Assembly: GCF_001306455.1 (NCBI RefSeq)
Contig: NZ_LGTQ01000005.1
Location: 744,001 to 808,000 of the forward strand
Direction of reading: 5' to 3'
Source of the DNA: Jiulongibacter sediminis
GTDB lineage: Bacteria; Bacteroidota; Bacteroidia; Cytophagales; Spirosomataceae
Length of the DNA stretch: 64,000 nucleotides
The stretch's first letter is position 1; each line of letters opens with the position of its first letter. A program made the translations under genes and the position numbers. The notes beneath the pieces were generated by a model. It was not told where the DNA came from and ran no database searches. It worked only from the letters and a program-made list of their open reading frames with translations. Shown one piece after another: positions 33,112 to 43,144 of the stretch.

Positions 33112-34827
33112 ATGTATATCCAGGGAAAAGTAAAAGAACAAAATACCTTTGACGCACTGGTGGTGGGCTCAGGTGTTTCAGGTGGCTGGGCTGCCAAAGA
33201 ATTGACCGAAAAAGGTCTGAAGGTTTTGCTCATTGAGCGTGGCCGGCACATTGAACATGTGACGGACTATGAAAACGCTTTGAAAAATCCCTGGGATTTT
33301 CCGCACCGTGGACGCCTTTCAAATCAAATGAAAAAAGACTATTGGGCCGGTAGCCGGGCAGGTTTTGCGAACGCAGAAGACATCCTCCCCCATTTTGTCA
33401 AAGACAGTGAATACCATTATGAAGAGAAAAGGAGTTTCGACTGGGTTCGTGGTTACCAAACCGGAGGCCGTTCGCTAACCTGGGGCAAACAAAGTTACCG
33501 CTGGAATGAAAAAGACTTTCTGGCCAACCTGGAAGATGGTCATGGGGTCGACTGGCCAATTCGTTATGCTGATCTGGCTCCCTGGTATTCGTACGTAGAG
33601 AAGTTTGCGGGGATTAGTGGTAGTCTGGAAGGACTGGACGTTTTGCCGGATGGTGAGTTTCAAACGGCTATGCCGCTCAATTGCGTGGAGAAGGATATCA
33701 AAGGCTCCATTGAAAAAGCTTTTCCTGGTCGTAAAATGATCATCGGCCGTGCCGCTCACCTTACGAATCCTACAGAGGAACAAATGGCTCTCGGAAGGGC
33801 TTCCTGTCAATATCGGAATATGTGTAAAAGGGGTTGCCCGTATGGAGCCTACTTCAGCTCACAAAGTGCGACCCTGCCTGCTGCCAGGAATACCGGTAAC
33901 CTGACGCTTGTCAATGACAAGGTGGTTTATTCCACAATTTTTGACCCTGAAACGCAGAAAGTGCTGGGCGTCAAAGCGATTGATGAAACCACAGGCGATG
34001 AGCACGAGTATTATGGAAAAATCGTCTTCCTGAATGCTTCGGCCATGAATACGGCCTGGATCATGATGCAATCGACCTCTTCAAAACATGCCAACGGGCT
34101 GGGTAATGAAAGTGACCAGCTGGGCCGCAATATCATGGACCACCACCTGAACGTTTGGGCCAGAGGCGATGTGGAAGGCTACGAGGATGAATATTATTTC
34201 GGTCGCCGGCCAAATGGTATATATATTCCGCGTTTTGCGAATTATGGTGATGATAAAAGAACCGATTTCCTTCGCGGCTTTGGTTATCAGGGCAGTGCTT
34301 CACGAGCCATGGGACAACCGTCAGAGAGTAGTTTCGGAGCAGGTCTTAAAGAGGATGCCGGCAAACCAGGGCCATGGAGTTTTGGAATACGTGGATTTGG
34401 AGAAACCTTACCCGACCCCAACAACAGAATAACCTTAAGTGAGAACAAAGATAAGTGGGGTCTGCCATATATTGAGTTTGATACCGCCTGGGGACCAAAT
34501 GAAATGGCCATGCGTAAAACAATCCTCAAAGAAGCCATGGATATGCTCGAAGCCGCTGGTCTGAAAAATGTAAGAGGTGGCGATGAGACACAGAAATCAA
34601 TGGGTGTTGGAATTCATGAAATGGGAACTGCCCGGATGGGCCATGATTCCAAAACATCTGTTTTGAACAAATGGAATCAGGTTTGGGGAGCAGAGAATGT
34701 TTTTGTAACAGACGGTGCGGCCATGACTTCTTCTTCCTGTGTCAACCCATCGCTGACCTATATGGCTTTAACAGCCCGTGCGGCCAATTACGCGGTTGAA
34801 GAACTGAAAAAAGGCAATCTTGGGTGA
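33112..34827 (+). CDS. GMC-family dehydrogenase flavoprotein 2 (Fe-S type)
   Basis: 571 residues, clearly a tandem paralogue of the protein at 31322: the first 40 residues are almost the same (KEQNTFDALVVGSGVSGG), as are the Cys cluster ASCQYRNMCKRGCPYGAY, HEMGTARMG and SSCVNPSLTYMALTARAA. No signal peptide. It lacks its own small subunit gene, so it may share the 30661 subunit. The stop overlaps the start of the third GMC gene by 4 bp (ATGA), giving translational coupling. Substrate unknown. Confidence 0.92.
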   Translation: MYIQGKVKEQNTFDALVVGSGVSGGWAAKELTEKGLKVLLIERGRHIEHVTDYENALKNPWDFPHRGRLSNQMKKDYWAGSRAGFANAEDILPHFVKDSEYHYEEKRSFDWVRGYQTGGRSLTWGKQSYRWNEKDFLANLEDGHGVDWPIRYADLAPWYSYVEKFAGISGSLEGLDVLPDGEFQTAMPLNCVEKDIKGSIEKAFPGRKMIIGRAAHLTNPTEEQMALGRASCQYRNMCKRGCPYGAYFSSQSATLPAARNTGNLTLVNDKVVYSTIFDPETQKVLGVKAIDETTGDEHEYYGKIVFLNASAMNTAWIMMQSTSSKHANGLGNESDQLGRNIMDHHLNVWARGDVEGYEDEYYFGRRPNGIYIPRFANYGDDKRTDFLRGFGYQGSASRAMGQPSESSFGAGLKEDAGKPGPWSFGIRGFGETLPDPNNRITLSENKDKWGLPYIEFDTAWGPNEMAMRKTILKEAMDMLEAAGLKNVRGGDETQKSMGVGIHEMGTARMGHDSKTSVLNKWNQVWGAENVFVTDGAAMTSSSCVNPSLTYMALTARAANYAVEELKKGNLG

Positions 34828-36512
34828 TGAATTCATTTGATGCCATTGTGGTGGGATCGGGAATTTCAGGTGGTTGGGCCGCCAAAGAATTAACCGAAAA
34901 GGGTTTGAATGTACTCATGCTTGAGCGTGGTAAAAACATTGAGCATGTGAAGGATTATCATACGGCCAATATGCATCCGTGGGAATTTGAGCACCATAAT
35001 CTCAAGATCCCTTTGGAAGAAGCTAAAGATTATCCCGTACATATCCGCTCAGGAAATACCATCACGGAGGCATCAAAACACCATTTTGTCAAAGATACTG
35101 ATCATCCATATCTGGAATCAAAACGCTTCGACTGGATTCGGAGCTTTCAATTAGGTGGAAAGTCCATCACCTGGGGCCGGGTAGCTTTACGCATGAGCGA
35201 TCTTGATTTTGAAGCGAATGCCAAAGAGGGAATTGGAGTCGACTGGCCAATCCGATATAGAGACATCGAACCCTGGTATAATTATGTAGAGCGTTTTGCC
35301 GGGATATCCGGGAGTTATGAAGCTCTTCCCTATTTACCGGACAGTATCTTTCAAAAACCTTTTGATCTCACCTGTGTGGAGCAGCATATGCGAGAGAAGG
35401 TTTTGGAAAAATTTGGAGACCGATATGTGATACCGCCCCGTCAGGCCCATTTAACTGAACCCACTGAGGAACAAATGGCTCTGGGCCGGGCAAGTTGCCA
35501 GTCGAGAGCTATGTGCTGGCGTGGTTGCCCTTACGGGGCTTATTTTAGCACTCAAGCTGCCACATTGCCTGCTGCAAGACTAACCGAAAGACTGACGGTT
35601 AAAACAAATGCGATTGTTCATGAGGTGATTTATGATGATCAATTGCAAAAAGCAACGGGCGTACGGGTCATTGATCAACTAACCAAGGAAGAAACGGAGT
35701 TTTTTGCTCCAATTATTTTCCTCAATGCCTCAGCAATGGCCAGTACTTTCATTCTTTTAAATTCTAAATCCAAGCGTTTTCCGGAGGGTCTTGGGAATGA
35801 CAGCGGCCAGCTTGGGCACAATTTAATGGATCACCATTTTGATGCCGGAGCACGTGCGGAAATGCCCGGCTTTGAAGACCAATATTATTACGGTCGACGA
35901 CCGAACGGCTTTTACATTCCAAGATTCAGAAACGTAGACAGTGATAGACGGGATTACCTTCGTGGCTTTGGATATGAGGGTGAAAGTCGGAGAGTCCGGG
36001 GGGAGGAATCGCCGGAAACTATTGGAGCGGGGCTCAAAGAAGCCATCACTCGGCCGGGTCCATGGGAGGTCAATCTCACCGGTTTTGCCGAAACCCTACC
36101 CTATTATGAGAATAAGGTATGGATTGACGACAGCAAGAAAGATCAATGGGGTTTGCCGGTACTTCACTTTTCTGCCGAAATTGGCGAAAATGAACGTAAA
36201 ATGCGAACTGATATGATGAATGACGCCGCCGAGATGCTGGAAGCTTCCGGGGCGAAAAACATTGAAACTTTTGATAACAAAAGAGGCTACGGTCGCTGCA
36301 TTCATGAAATGGGTACTGCCAGAATGGGCCTTGACCCAAAAACCTCAGTGCTAAACGAGTGGAACCAGATTTACGGAGCTCAGAATGTTTTTGTGACCGA
36401 CGGAGCATGCATGACATCCTCTTCCTGTGTTAACCCTTCGCTAACTTACATGGCCCTAACCGCCCGAGCGGCGGATTATGCAGTACATCAATTGAAGAAA
36501 GGAAGCCTCTGA
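34824..36512 (+). CDS. GMC-family dehydrogenase flavoprotein 3 (Fe-S type)
   Basis: 562 residues, the most diverged of the three paralogues. It starts directly at the FAD motif (NSFDAIVVGSGISGGWAAK) without the 12-residue N-terminal extension of the other two. The Cys cluster is ASCQSRAMCWRGCPYGAY, and the active-site His (HEMGTARMG) and Asn (SSCVNPSLTYMALTARAAD) are kept. The segment around residues 55-100 and GRVALRMSDLDF differ most, suggesting another substrate. It is coupled to GMC 2 by an ATGA overlap. A possible weak terminator follows. Confidence 0.92.
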   Translation: MMNSFDAIVVGSGISGGWAAKELTEKGLNVLMLERGKNIEHVKDYHTANMHPWEFEHHNLKIPLEEAKDYPVHIRSGNTITEASKHHFVKDTDHPYLESKRFDWIRSFQLGGKSITWGRVALRMSDLDFEANAKEGIGVDWPIRYRDIEPWYNYVERFAGISGSYEALPYLPDSIFQKPFDLTCVEQHMREKVLEKFGDRYVIPPRQAHLTEPTEEQMALGRASCQSRAMCWRGCPYGAYFSTQAATLPAARLTERLTVKTNAIVHEVIYDDQLQKATGVRVIDQLTKEETEFFAPIIFLNASAMASTFILLNSKSKRFPEGLGNDSGQLGHNLMDHHFDAGARAEMPGFEDQYYYGRRPNGFYIPRFRNVDSDRRDYLRGFGYEGESRRVRGEESPETIGAGLKEAITRPGPWEVNLTGFAETLPYYENKVWIDDSKKDQWGLPVLHFSAEIGENERKMRTDMMNDAAEMLEASGAKNIETFDNKRGYGRCIHEMGTARMGLDPKTSVLNEWNQIYGAQNVFVTDGACMTSSSCVNPSLTYMALTARAADYAVHQLKKGSL

Positions 36513-36574
36513 AAGTAGTTGTAAAGAGTCCTTTGTATACTTCTCAAACAGCCATTTCTGTCTTGATTTGAAAC

Positions 36575-36597
36575 GAAAGAAAGTCTTTCTTTTCTTG
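36575..36597 (+). terminator. Weak terminator candidate after the GMC operon
   Basis: GAAAGA-AAG-TCTTTC forms a 6-bp stem with a 3-nt loop, followed by TTTTCTTG. It lies in the 305-bp gap before the tail-fibre-like gene. The rest of the gap is AT-rich with no other structure seen. Confidence 0.4.
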
Positions 36598-36817
36598 TAG
36601 TAATCTTAATTTTTCGTCTTCTCTTTCGGGGAATCTCTTTTCTTTAGAAAATAACCTCTTCCGAAAATCATTTCATAATCTATTTACTATAATATACTTA
36701 TAAGAAAATAGCGACTTTTTTAAAGCTAAAAATGGCCTGCTCTTTTTTGAAAAAAAATGACTACATTTAGAAAACCCACTGAGTATAAGTAACCTCTGAT
36801 CTAACTACTATAATGTC

Positions 36818-39241
36818 ATGGAAAATTTCAACCGGTCAAGAACCGCTATGTTCGCTACGGGTAACACCACCCGTTTTTGTTTCTTTCTCAGAAAATTTTC
36901 AAACATACCCATTCCCCTCCTTCTTTTTCTTCTGATAAGCCAGACTCTGCAGGCACAAAACCCCTCGGCCGTTCAGAGAACCGAATCGGAGGAGATTCAG
37001 GCCGATTTTATTTTCGAAAAAAAAGGCCTGTTGATTCCAAGAATGAGTACCACAGACCGTTTGCTAATCTCATCACCCAGGGAAGGCCAACTGGTGTATG
37101 ACCTTACCGCTCATCATTTTTACTTTTATAATGGAACCGAGTGGGTCGTGCAATCATCTGCATACAGTCAGGAGGAAGTCATCGGACTGATTGATTCTCT
37201 CAGTAGTGGCTATAATTCCGCCTTGATGAATGCTCAGAAATTTAATGAATCGATCCTGGCCTCGGGTATTTTCAATCTTCCTTCGGCAAATGCCGTCGCC
37301 GATGGCGAGCGAAAACCCATTCAGGGTAGTGTGTGGTCGCTTACCGGAAATAAGAACGCCCAAAGGCATGCCTCTCCACCAGTAATTGGTACCTCCGATT
37401 ACACACCACTGGTTTTCATCACCAATAATGAAGAAAGGCTGCGAATCGACGAAAACGGAGCCTTGCACATGAGCGGAAGCCTGAATGTGGGTGAAGACGC
37501 CATCATTGGAAGAGATCTGGAAGTAAAAATGGATGTCTACCTCAACCAGGAGGGCGGCTCTACATCCATCTTTGGCTCTGCCACTCTTCATGATGATTTA
37601 ACAGTAAAAAAGAACCTGACAGTAAATACTGAGGGTGGGATGACCCAAATCAAAGGGCCTTCTATTCTGGGCGGAGCTGCGGAAAACCCATCTATGTTTA
37701 TGGGCCACGTTCAAATGAACAAAGATTTGGATGTCAATGGTAATACCCGGCTAAAAAATATTTTACAGGTGGATGGAGCTACTGACCTCAAGTCTGGTCT
37801 GGTGGTGGAAGGACCAGCCGATTTAAATTCAACACTTGAACTGGAAGGGTCTGCCCAACTAAATGGCCCCGTCACCATTGAAGGCAATACGCTTATTAAC
37901 GACCGCCTGACTGTTTTCAAAGATGTACCAGATGGTCAGTTCGTTGCTACTTTTATCAATGGAAATAGTGGCGATGGAGACGGGATAAAAATCAAACTCG
38001 GAAAAAACCGAACGGTGTTCACACCTCCGGTCATTAACCTTCTGACCTCTGATCAGGTTCAAAAAATGAGGGATCTGATCGCCTGCACCACCGATCCGAA
38101 TGTCAAAGTGAACTTGTTGAAAGATATTGTCATAGAAGGAACAATTGAGGACGTTCAGGTTTTGGCAGGTCTCACTGTAGGCGTAGGCAATTTTATCATT
38201 GACATGATAAATAAGACCTTTGATGGCTTCAATATCAATCCTTCAGTACCCCGGGTGGTAATTACGCCGGCTGTAGTGGTTGAAGGTGTGGAAATTACCC
38301 CTGAACTGGCTTTTGGGCCCGTTCCCATCCCTGCAATTGATCCAATCCCCACCCTTCCACATTTTGATCTTAACGATCTCAATTCTGTCATTGAGCCAGA
38401 CATTCCTGCCATCAATATCGAAGATCCTGCCTTCTGGGGAATTCCGAATATTTGTACGGCCGATGTAGGAACTCCCCTGAACAATAGAAATGAGTTCATT
38501 CATTTTGCAGACGCTCAAAATCAAAAAATGGGCAGCATCCGGGCCGTTTCACTGACCGACTGGTCTGCCAATTATCTGGATCCTGTTTTTCTATTTTCTT
38601 TAAGAAATGCTCTGAAAAGTGCGACGGATAAAAAGCATGCGAAATACCACTTCAGCACACTTATTACCGGGGCACTGAAAGATTATGCGAAAATTGGTGT
38701 GGAATACAGCTCAGGAAATGGTGATTATGCCGAATGGCTCCAAAGAAAGAATCCCGGGGAGTTCATCAGCCCTGGCGATATCGTCGGAGTGATCGGAGGC
38801 GAAATCACAAAAGAACTTGAACACGCTGAGCAGGTGCTGGTTGTCTCTCACAACCCTATTGTTTTAGGAAATACTCCTCCGGAAGGTTTAGTAAATCTGG
38901 GCAATAATATCGCTTTCATGGGACAGGTTCCTGTCAAAATTACCGGACCTGTAAAAACCGGGGATTATATCGTGGCTGATCTGAAAATTCCCGGCTATGG
39001 ATATGCCAAGGACATTGCAGAAATGACACCGGAAGATTTCAGAATCTGTGTTGGCCGATCTTGGGAAAACCGATCTGAAGACGGACCGAAACTAGTCAAT
39101 ACTGTCGTTGGAATTCACAATGGTGATTACTTCAAAATTCTGAAAAAATACGACGATAAATTCAGACAGAGTGAAGAGCGACTTGATCTGTTGGAGGCTA
39201 AAGTAGACGCCCTTTTGCAACAAAAGCCTCCGATCCGATGA
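36818..39241 (+). CDS. Large exported tail-fibre-like surface protein
   Basis: 807 residues with a signal peptide (hydrophobic core about 30-45, ending LQAQ). Residues 65-115 hold a module typical of Bacteroidota surface and tail-fibre-like proteins (KKGLLIPRMSTTDRL, then GQLVYDLTAHHFYFYNGTEW). From about 215 to 375 short repeats such as LNVGEDAIIGRDLEV, LTVKKNLTVNT and VEGPADLNSTLELEG suggest a beta-helix stalk. The C-terminal part (NGDYAEWLQ, then GDIVGVIGGEI, FMGQVPVKITGPVKTGDYIV) resembles the peptidase G2-type autoprocessing/chaperone domain of phage tail spikes, and it ends in a short coiled coil. No phage genes are nearby. Its stop overlaps the next gene by 4 bp. Confidence 0.72.
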   Translation: MENFNRSRTAMFATGNTTRFCFFLRKFSNIPIPLLLFLLISQTLQAQNPSAVQRTESEEIQADFIFEKKGLLIPRMSTTDRLLISSPREGQLVYDLTAHHFYFYNGTEWVVQSSAYSQEEVIGLIDSLSSGYNSALMNAQKFNESILASGIFNLPSANAVADGERKPIQGSVWSLTGNKNAQRHASPPVIGTSDYTPLVFITNNEERLRIDENGALHMSGSLNVGEDAIIGRDLEVKMDVYLNQEGGSTSIFGSATLHDDLTVKKNLTVNTEGGMTQIKGPSILGGAAENPSMFMGHVQMNKDLDVNGNTRLKNILQVDGATDLKSGLVVEGPADLNSTLELEGSAQLNGPVTIEGNTLINDRLTVFKDVPDGQFVATFINGNSGDGDGIKIKLGKNRTVFTPPVINLLTSDQVQKMRDLIACTTDPNVKVNLLKDIVIEGTIEDVQVLAGLTVGVGNFIIDMINKTFDGFNINPSVPRVVITPAVVVEGVEITPELAFGPVPIPAIDPIPTLPHFDLNDLNSVIEPDIPAINIEDPAFWGIPNICTADVGTPLNNRNEFIHFADAQNQKMGSIRAVSLTDWSANYLDPVFLFSLRNALKSATDKKHAKYHFSTLITGALKDYAKIGVEYSSGNGDYAEWLQRKNPGEFISPGDIVGVIGGEITKELEHAEQVLVVSHNPIVLGNTPPEGLVNLGNNIAFMGQVPVKITGPVKTGDYIVADLKIPGYGYAKDIAEMTPEDFRICVGRSWENRSEDGPKLVNTVVGIHNGDYFKILKKYDDKFRQSEERLDLLEAKVDALLQQKPPIR

Positions 39242-39798
39242 ATCTGAAGAGAAGAGTAATTAGGGGTTTCCTGATTTCTTGGTTCTGTTTTGGCTTCTCT
39301 GTTTGCCCTGCTCAGCAGAATGCTAAAGCCGGGCCGGAAGAGATGCTTCATTGGCTTTCAGAACTCTATGAGGCAGGGGTTTTTATGACCGAAGATTCGC
39401 TTCAGATCAATCAGGAGTCACTTGAATTGCTTCGAAATGAAGACTATAGAAACCTGATTTATCCGGAGATTTATAGCTGGGAGATTACCAAAAGGCTGAT
39501 TGAGGCCAGGCGACTAAAACCAGCCTTTTGGTATATGATCAATTTATACCCTCAGAACGATCAGAATAAAGATCTCGTGGTGAAGGCCATGCTAACCTAC
39601 GACTCTATTTTTCAAATGGACAAGGTATTGATCAGTACATTCTACACTTACTGTTACATGGATCCGGAAATTGGTCAGATTGTGGATGGAGACCCACGTA
39701 TTGATGCCCCCCATATTTTAGAACAGAAGCTTCATTTTGTCAGAGAAATCATCTTCTACATGGAAGAATTTAAAAGGAATAATCAGCCTTCGGAATAA
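39238..39798 (+). CDS. Exported protein of unknown function, coupled to the tail-fibre-like gene
   Basis: 186 residues with an N-terminal signal peptide (KRRVIRGFLISWFCFGFSVCPAQ). The mature part is acidic and helical (EEMLHWLSELYEAGVF, then YRNLIYPEIYSWEITKRLIEARRLKPAFWYMINLY), without a motif I recognise. The ATG overlaps the preceding stop (ATGA), so it is translated with the surface protein and probably helps its export, assembly or anchoring; that is inference from coupling only. 226 bp of featureless spacer follow. Confidence 0.7.
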   Translation: MNLKRRVIRGFLISWFCFGFSVCPAQQNAKAGPEEMLHWLSELYEAGVFMTEDSLQINQESLELLRNEDYRNLIYPEIYSWEITKRLIEARRLKPAFWYMINLYPQNDQNKDLVVKAMLTYDSIFQMDKVLISTFYTYCYMDPEIGQIVDGDPRIDAPHILEQKLHFVREIIFYMEEFKRNNQPSE

Positions 39799-40024
39799 TC
39801 ATTTTTGACAAAGAATATTCGATTGAGAGAATACATTTAGTCGTTTCGTTTTAAAACTGTCAGATAATTATATCCCTCTGAGCAAGAACAACTTTCTTTA
39901 ACCCTTTGGCAATCGGAAAATATCATTTGTTTGAAAACAATAAGCGTTTGAAGCACCAGAGCCAGACAGCTATGGAAAGTTAAACTTGCTCTTCTTCGTA
40001 TCTTCCCTTTCTTATTGAAATAAA

Positions 40025-42763
40025 ATGATGAAGAAAATAGCATTTCTCCTGTTATGCAGCCTTTCCCCTGTACTTCTGGTCGCCCAGCTTCAGGCTCCCA
40101 AAGACCTCAGAACTGAATATCTTACCGGAACTCCATTAATTGATATCGAACAACCTCGTCTGGGCTGGATCAATGAAGCTCAAGGAAATGAAAAAGGTCA
40201 AAAACAGACGGCCTATGAAATTCGGGTTTCAGAAACCCAAGAAAACTTGATGACAGGAAATGTCTGGTCAACCGGCAAAGTATTATCATCTCAAAATCAA
40301 CGTGTTGAATACCGAGGAAAGACCTTAAAATCAACACAGCAATACTGGTGGCAGGTGAGAACATGGGACAAAAAAGATAAAGTCTCTGAATGGTCGGCAC
40401 CAACCAGCTGGCGAATGGGTTTGCTCGAGCCAAACGAATGGAAAGCCGTCTGGATTGGTGCTCCCTGGCAGGGTGAAGATGCCATACCCAAACCACCTGG
40501 TGGCCCGCAGGAACGAACAAAGATTTTGCCACCACCGGCTCCCTATTTGAGAAAAGGTTTTGACGTCAACAAACCAATTCAATCTGCGGTGGTTTTTACC
40601 ACCGGACTAGGCTATTTTGAATTTTATGTAAACGGAGAGCTTGTTAGTGACGATAAATTAGTGCCTAACCAAACCAATTATAGTAAAAGACCTGGTCTTG
40701 AAAAAAATTACATCGGCGTGCCGGATAAGTTTGAGGCCTATAAAGTTTTTTATCTGGCCTATGATCTAACGGATCATTTAAAAAGTGGGAAAAATGCCAT
40801 TGGGGCCATTTTAGGCAATGGATTTTATAATGCTCCAAAATTTTGGACGCAATCCTACGGTTCTCCTCGTTTTATTGCTCAATTACAAATCACCTATGAT
40901 GACGGTACGACGGAGACTATCATTTCTGATTCGAGTTGGAAAGCCGAAAAATCACCTATCCTTATGGATTTGGTCTATGATGGTGAGATTTATGACGCCC
41001 GAAAAGCCATTCCTGACTGGGCCTCTGCTGACTTTGATGACCGTCAATGGCAGAAAGTTATTGAGCGAAAAGCTCCTTTTGGTGAGCTCAGAGCCCACAC
41101 GGCCGAGCCAGACAAAGTCACCAAAACTTATCAGCCCACGGCTATTGAAAAACTAGGCAATGGTCATTACAAAGTCCAATTTCCGGAAGAAATAAGCGGA
41201 TGGGTAAGACTTAATAATGTGGAAGGGCCTGCTGGTCAAAAAGTGCACATTACCTTCAATGGCAATCTTTACTCCGGAGAAAACACCTATTATTTTGCCG
41301 GAAAAGGCAAAGAAAATTATGCCCCAAGGTTCAACTGGTTTGTATTTAGCGGAATTGAAATCACAGGTTGGCCAGGTGAGCTGAAACCTGAGATGCTAAC
41401 AGCTGAAGCAGTCAACACGGATGTGAAGGAGAATGCCTTTTTTGAAACCTCCAACCCACTTTTTAATCAGATCAATGACATCTGGAAACGCTCTCAGATG
41501 GACAATATGCATGGGGGAATTGCCTCTGACTGTCCACACCGTGAGCGGTCAGGTTATACCGGTGACGGGCAGGTGGCCTGCCCTACCGTAATGCATAATT
41601 TCGATGCCCGGGCTTTTTACCAAAAATGGGTTTCAGACATGCGGGAAGCCCGTATTCCTGAAACGGGTTATGTACCTAATGGAGCACCATGGCAGCCCGG
41701 CTGTGGTGGTGGCGTAGCCTGGGGAGCAGCCATTAACATTATTCCATGGGAATATTACCTTCAATACGGAGACCATAGAATGCTAAGCGACAATTATGAT
41801 GCGATGAAGGGTTACCTCGATTATATGGAGACGTGGATAACAAAGGAAGGAATCATGTATAGTCAGCGGGAAGGACAGGACGGAAAGCCTCTTAAATGGT
41901 GGAACCTGGGAGACTGGGCTGGTATTTGTACAGACTGCCTACCAGATGATGCTTTGGTGCATACCTTCTATTATTGGTATTCACTGGATATTACAGTAAA
42001 AGTAGCTTCCATTCTGGATCACCCAGAGGAAGCTCTAGAAATGAGAACAAGAGCCATTGAACTCAAAAATGCCTTTCATCGATATTTCTATGATGAAGAG
42101 ACGATGTCTTATGGTGATTATGGGTCTAACATTTTCGCTTTAAAAATGGGCGTTCCGGCCGATCGATATTCAAAAGTAAAACAGGCTTTAATTGAGGAAA
42201 TTGAGCGGAACAATGGGCACTTAAACACTGCCATTTTCGGTACGCGTTTCTTTTTTGAGGTTTTGGCAGAGAATGGCCTGAATCACCTGGCCTATGAAGC
42301 CATGAATAAGAGAACCGAGCCCGGCTTCGGTCATTGGATTGAACTTGGCGGTACCACTTCCCGGGAGCACTGGGACGAAAGCGGCAGTCATAACCATCCC
42401 ATGTTTGGTGGTGGGCTCGTTTGGCTTTACCGAAATCTTGCTGGTTTAAACTTTGATGAATCAAAACCAGGCTATGAGCATTTAATTTTTAAACCTTTGC
42501 CTGCAGGTGATTTACAATATGCTCGCTATGAGACAGAGACCCCATTTGGTACTGCAGGAATTCACTGGGAGAAAGATGACAAAATTCTTAAAACAAAATT
42601 AACAATACCGGTGGGGAGTAACGCTACATTTTACCCGCCTGAAGGTGACTTTAATTCGATAAGTGTAGATGGACATAGAAGTGATCGATCTGAAGGGATT
42701 GAAATGAAAAATGGCACTTTTGAGTTGCAAAGTGGGGTTTACAACTTTTCTTTTAATCCATAG
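40025..42763 (+). CDS. GH78 alpha-L-rhamnosidase
   Basis: 912 residues with a signal peptide (about 20 residues, ending VAQ), so periplasmic or exported. The N-terminal fibronectin-like domain (PKDLRTEYLTG, LGW, QTAYEIRVSE) is followed by the rhamnosidase N-domain and the (alpha/alpha)6 catalytic domain with SDCPHRERSGYTGDGQ (about 501-516; Asp502 and Glu507 in the usual catalytic region), WNLGDWAG and a C-terminal beta domain. It releases alpha-L-rhamnose from glycosides or polysaccharides such as rhamnogalacturonan or algal and plant glycosides. No SusCD pair is adjacent. Two adjacent ATG codons can serve as start. Confidence 0.94.
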   Translation: MMKKIAFLLLCSLSPVLLVAQLQAPKDLRTEYLTGTPLIDIEQPRLGWINEAQGNEKGQKQTAYEIRVSETQENLMTGNVWSTGKVLSSQNQRVEYRGKTLKSTQQYWWQVRTWDKKDKVSEWSAPTSWRMGLLEPNEWKAVWIGAPWQGEDAIPKPPGGPQERTKILPPPAPYLRKGFDVNKPIQSAVVFTTGLGYFEFYVNGELVSDDKLVPNQTNYSKRPGLEKNYIGVPDKFEAYKVFYLAYDLTDHLKSGKNAIGAILGNGFYNAPKFWTQSYGSPRFIAQLQITYDDGTTETIISDSSWKAEKSPILMDLVYDGEIYDARKAIPDWASADFDDRQWQKVIERKAPFGELRAHTAEPDKVTKTYQPTAIEKLGNGHYKVQFPEEISGWVRLNNVEGPAGQKVHITFNGNLYSGENTYYFAGKGKENYAPRFNWFVFSGIEITGWPGELKPEMLTAEAVNTDVKENAFFETSNPLFNQINDIWKRSQMDNMHGGIASDCPHRERSGYTGDGQVACPTVMHNFDARAFYQKWVSDMREARIPETGYVPNGAPWQPGCGGGVAWGAAINIIPWEYYLQYGDHRMLSDNYDAMKGYLDYMETWITKEGIMYSQREGQDGKPLKWWNLGDWAGICTDCLPDDALVHTFYYWYSLDITVKVASILDHPEEALEMRTRAIELKNAFHRYFYDEETMSYGDYGSNIFALKMGVPADRYSKVKQALIEEIERNNGHLNTAIFGTRFFFEVLAENGLNHLAYEAMNKRTEPGFGHWIELGGTTSREHWDESGSHNHPMFGGGLVWLYRNLAGLNFDESKPGYEHLIFKPLPAGDLQYARYETETPFGTAGIHWEKDDKILKTKLTIPVGSNATFYPPEGDFNSISVDGHRSDRSEGIEMKNGTFELQSGVYNFSFNP

Positions 42764-42864
42764 TTTATTGATATTTCTTTCCTGATGTAGAGACCAAAGG
42801 TTTGCTTCTTTTTGAGATTGAACTTATTATTGAAGTTTCTGACAAACCTTATAATCAAAAGAGT

Positions 42865-43116
42865 ATGGCCAAATCTGATTTAAGCTCAATGACTCAGGAG
42901 GAACTTCACAAAAAAGAAAAAGGGCTCAAAATGCTTATTGCCTTTTTTATTCCGATCATCCTTCTCCTTTTTTTCTTTGTCTTAAAGGATTTCCTAGAAG
43001 GAAAAGAGATGGACTGGTCAATGCTTACCATTGCCATTTGTACTTTGGCAGGGCCTATCACAATTTACCCCCAATTTCAGGAAGTGCGGAAAGAGCTTTC
43101 ATCAAAGAGAACGTAA
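42865..43116 (+). CDS. Small membrane protein of unknown function
   Basis: 83 residues from the ATG at 42865. A longer frame from a TTG at 42802 adds an unlikely leader. There are two predicted membrane helices: MLIAFFIPIILLLFFFVLKDF (about 28-47) and MLTIAICTLAGPITIYP (about 59-75), with a charged, Glu/Lys-rich N-terminus. No family recognised. It is 101 bp after the rhamnosidase gene and convergent with the oxidoreductase gene. Confidence 0.6.
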   Translation: MAKSDLSSMTQEELHKKEKGLKMLIAFFIPIILLLFFFVLKDFLEGKEMDWSMLTIAICTLAGPITIYPQFQEVRKELSSKRT

Positions 43117-43144
43117 CAATGAATCTTGAAAAGGCATAAATTGG

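Noticed and set aside
36818-39241. Prophage remnant
   Set aside because: Only the tail-fibre-like domains suggest phage; no capsid, portal, terminase, integrase or lysis genes are present, and the protein has a signal peptide.
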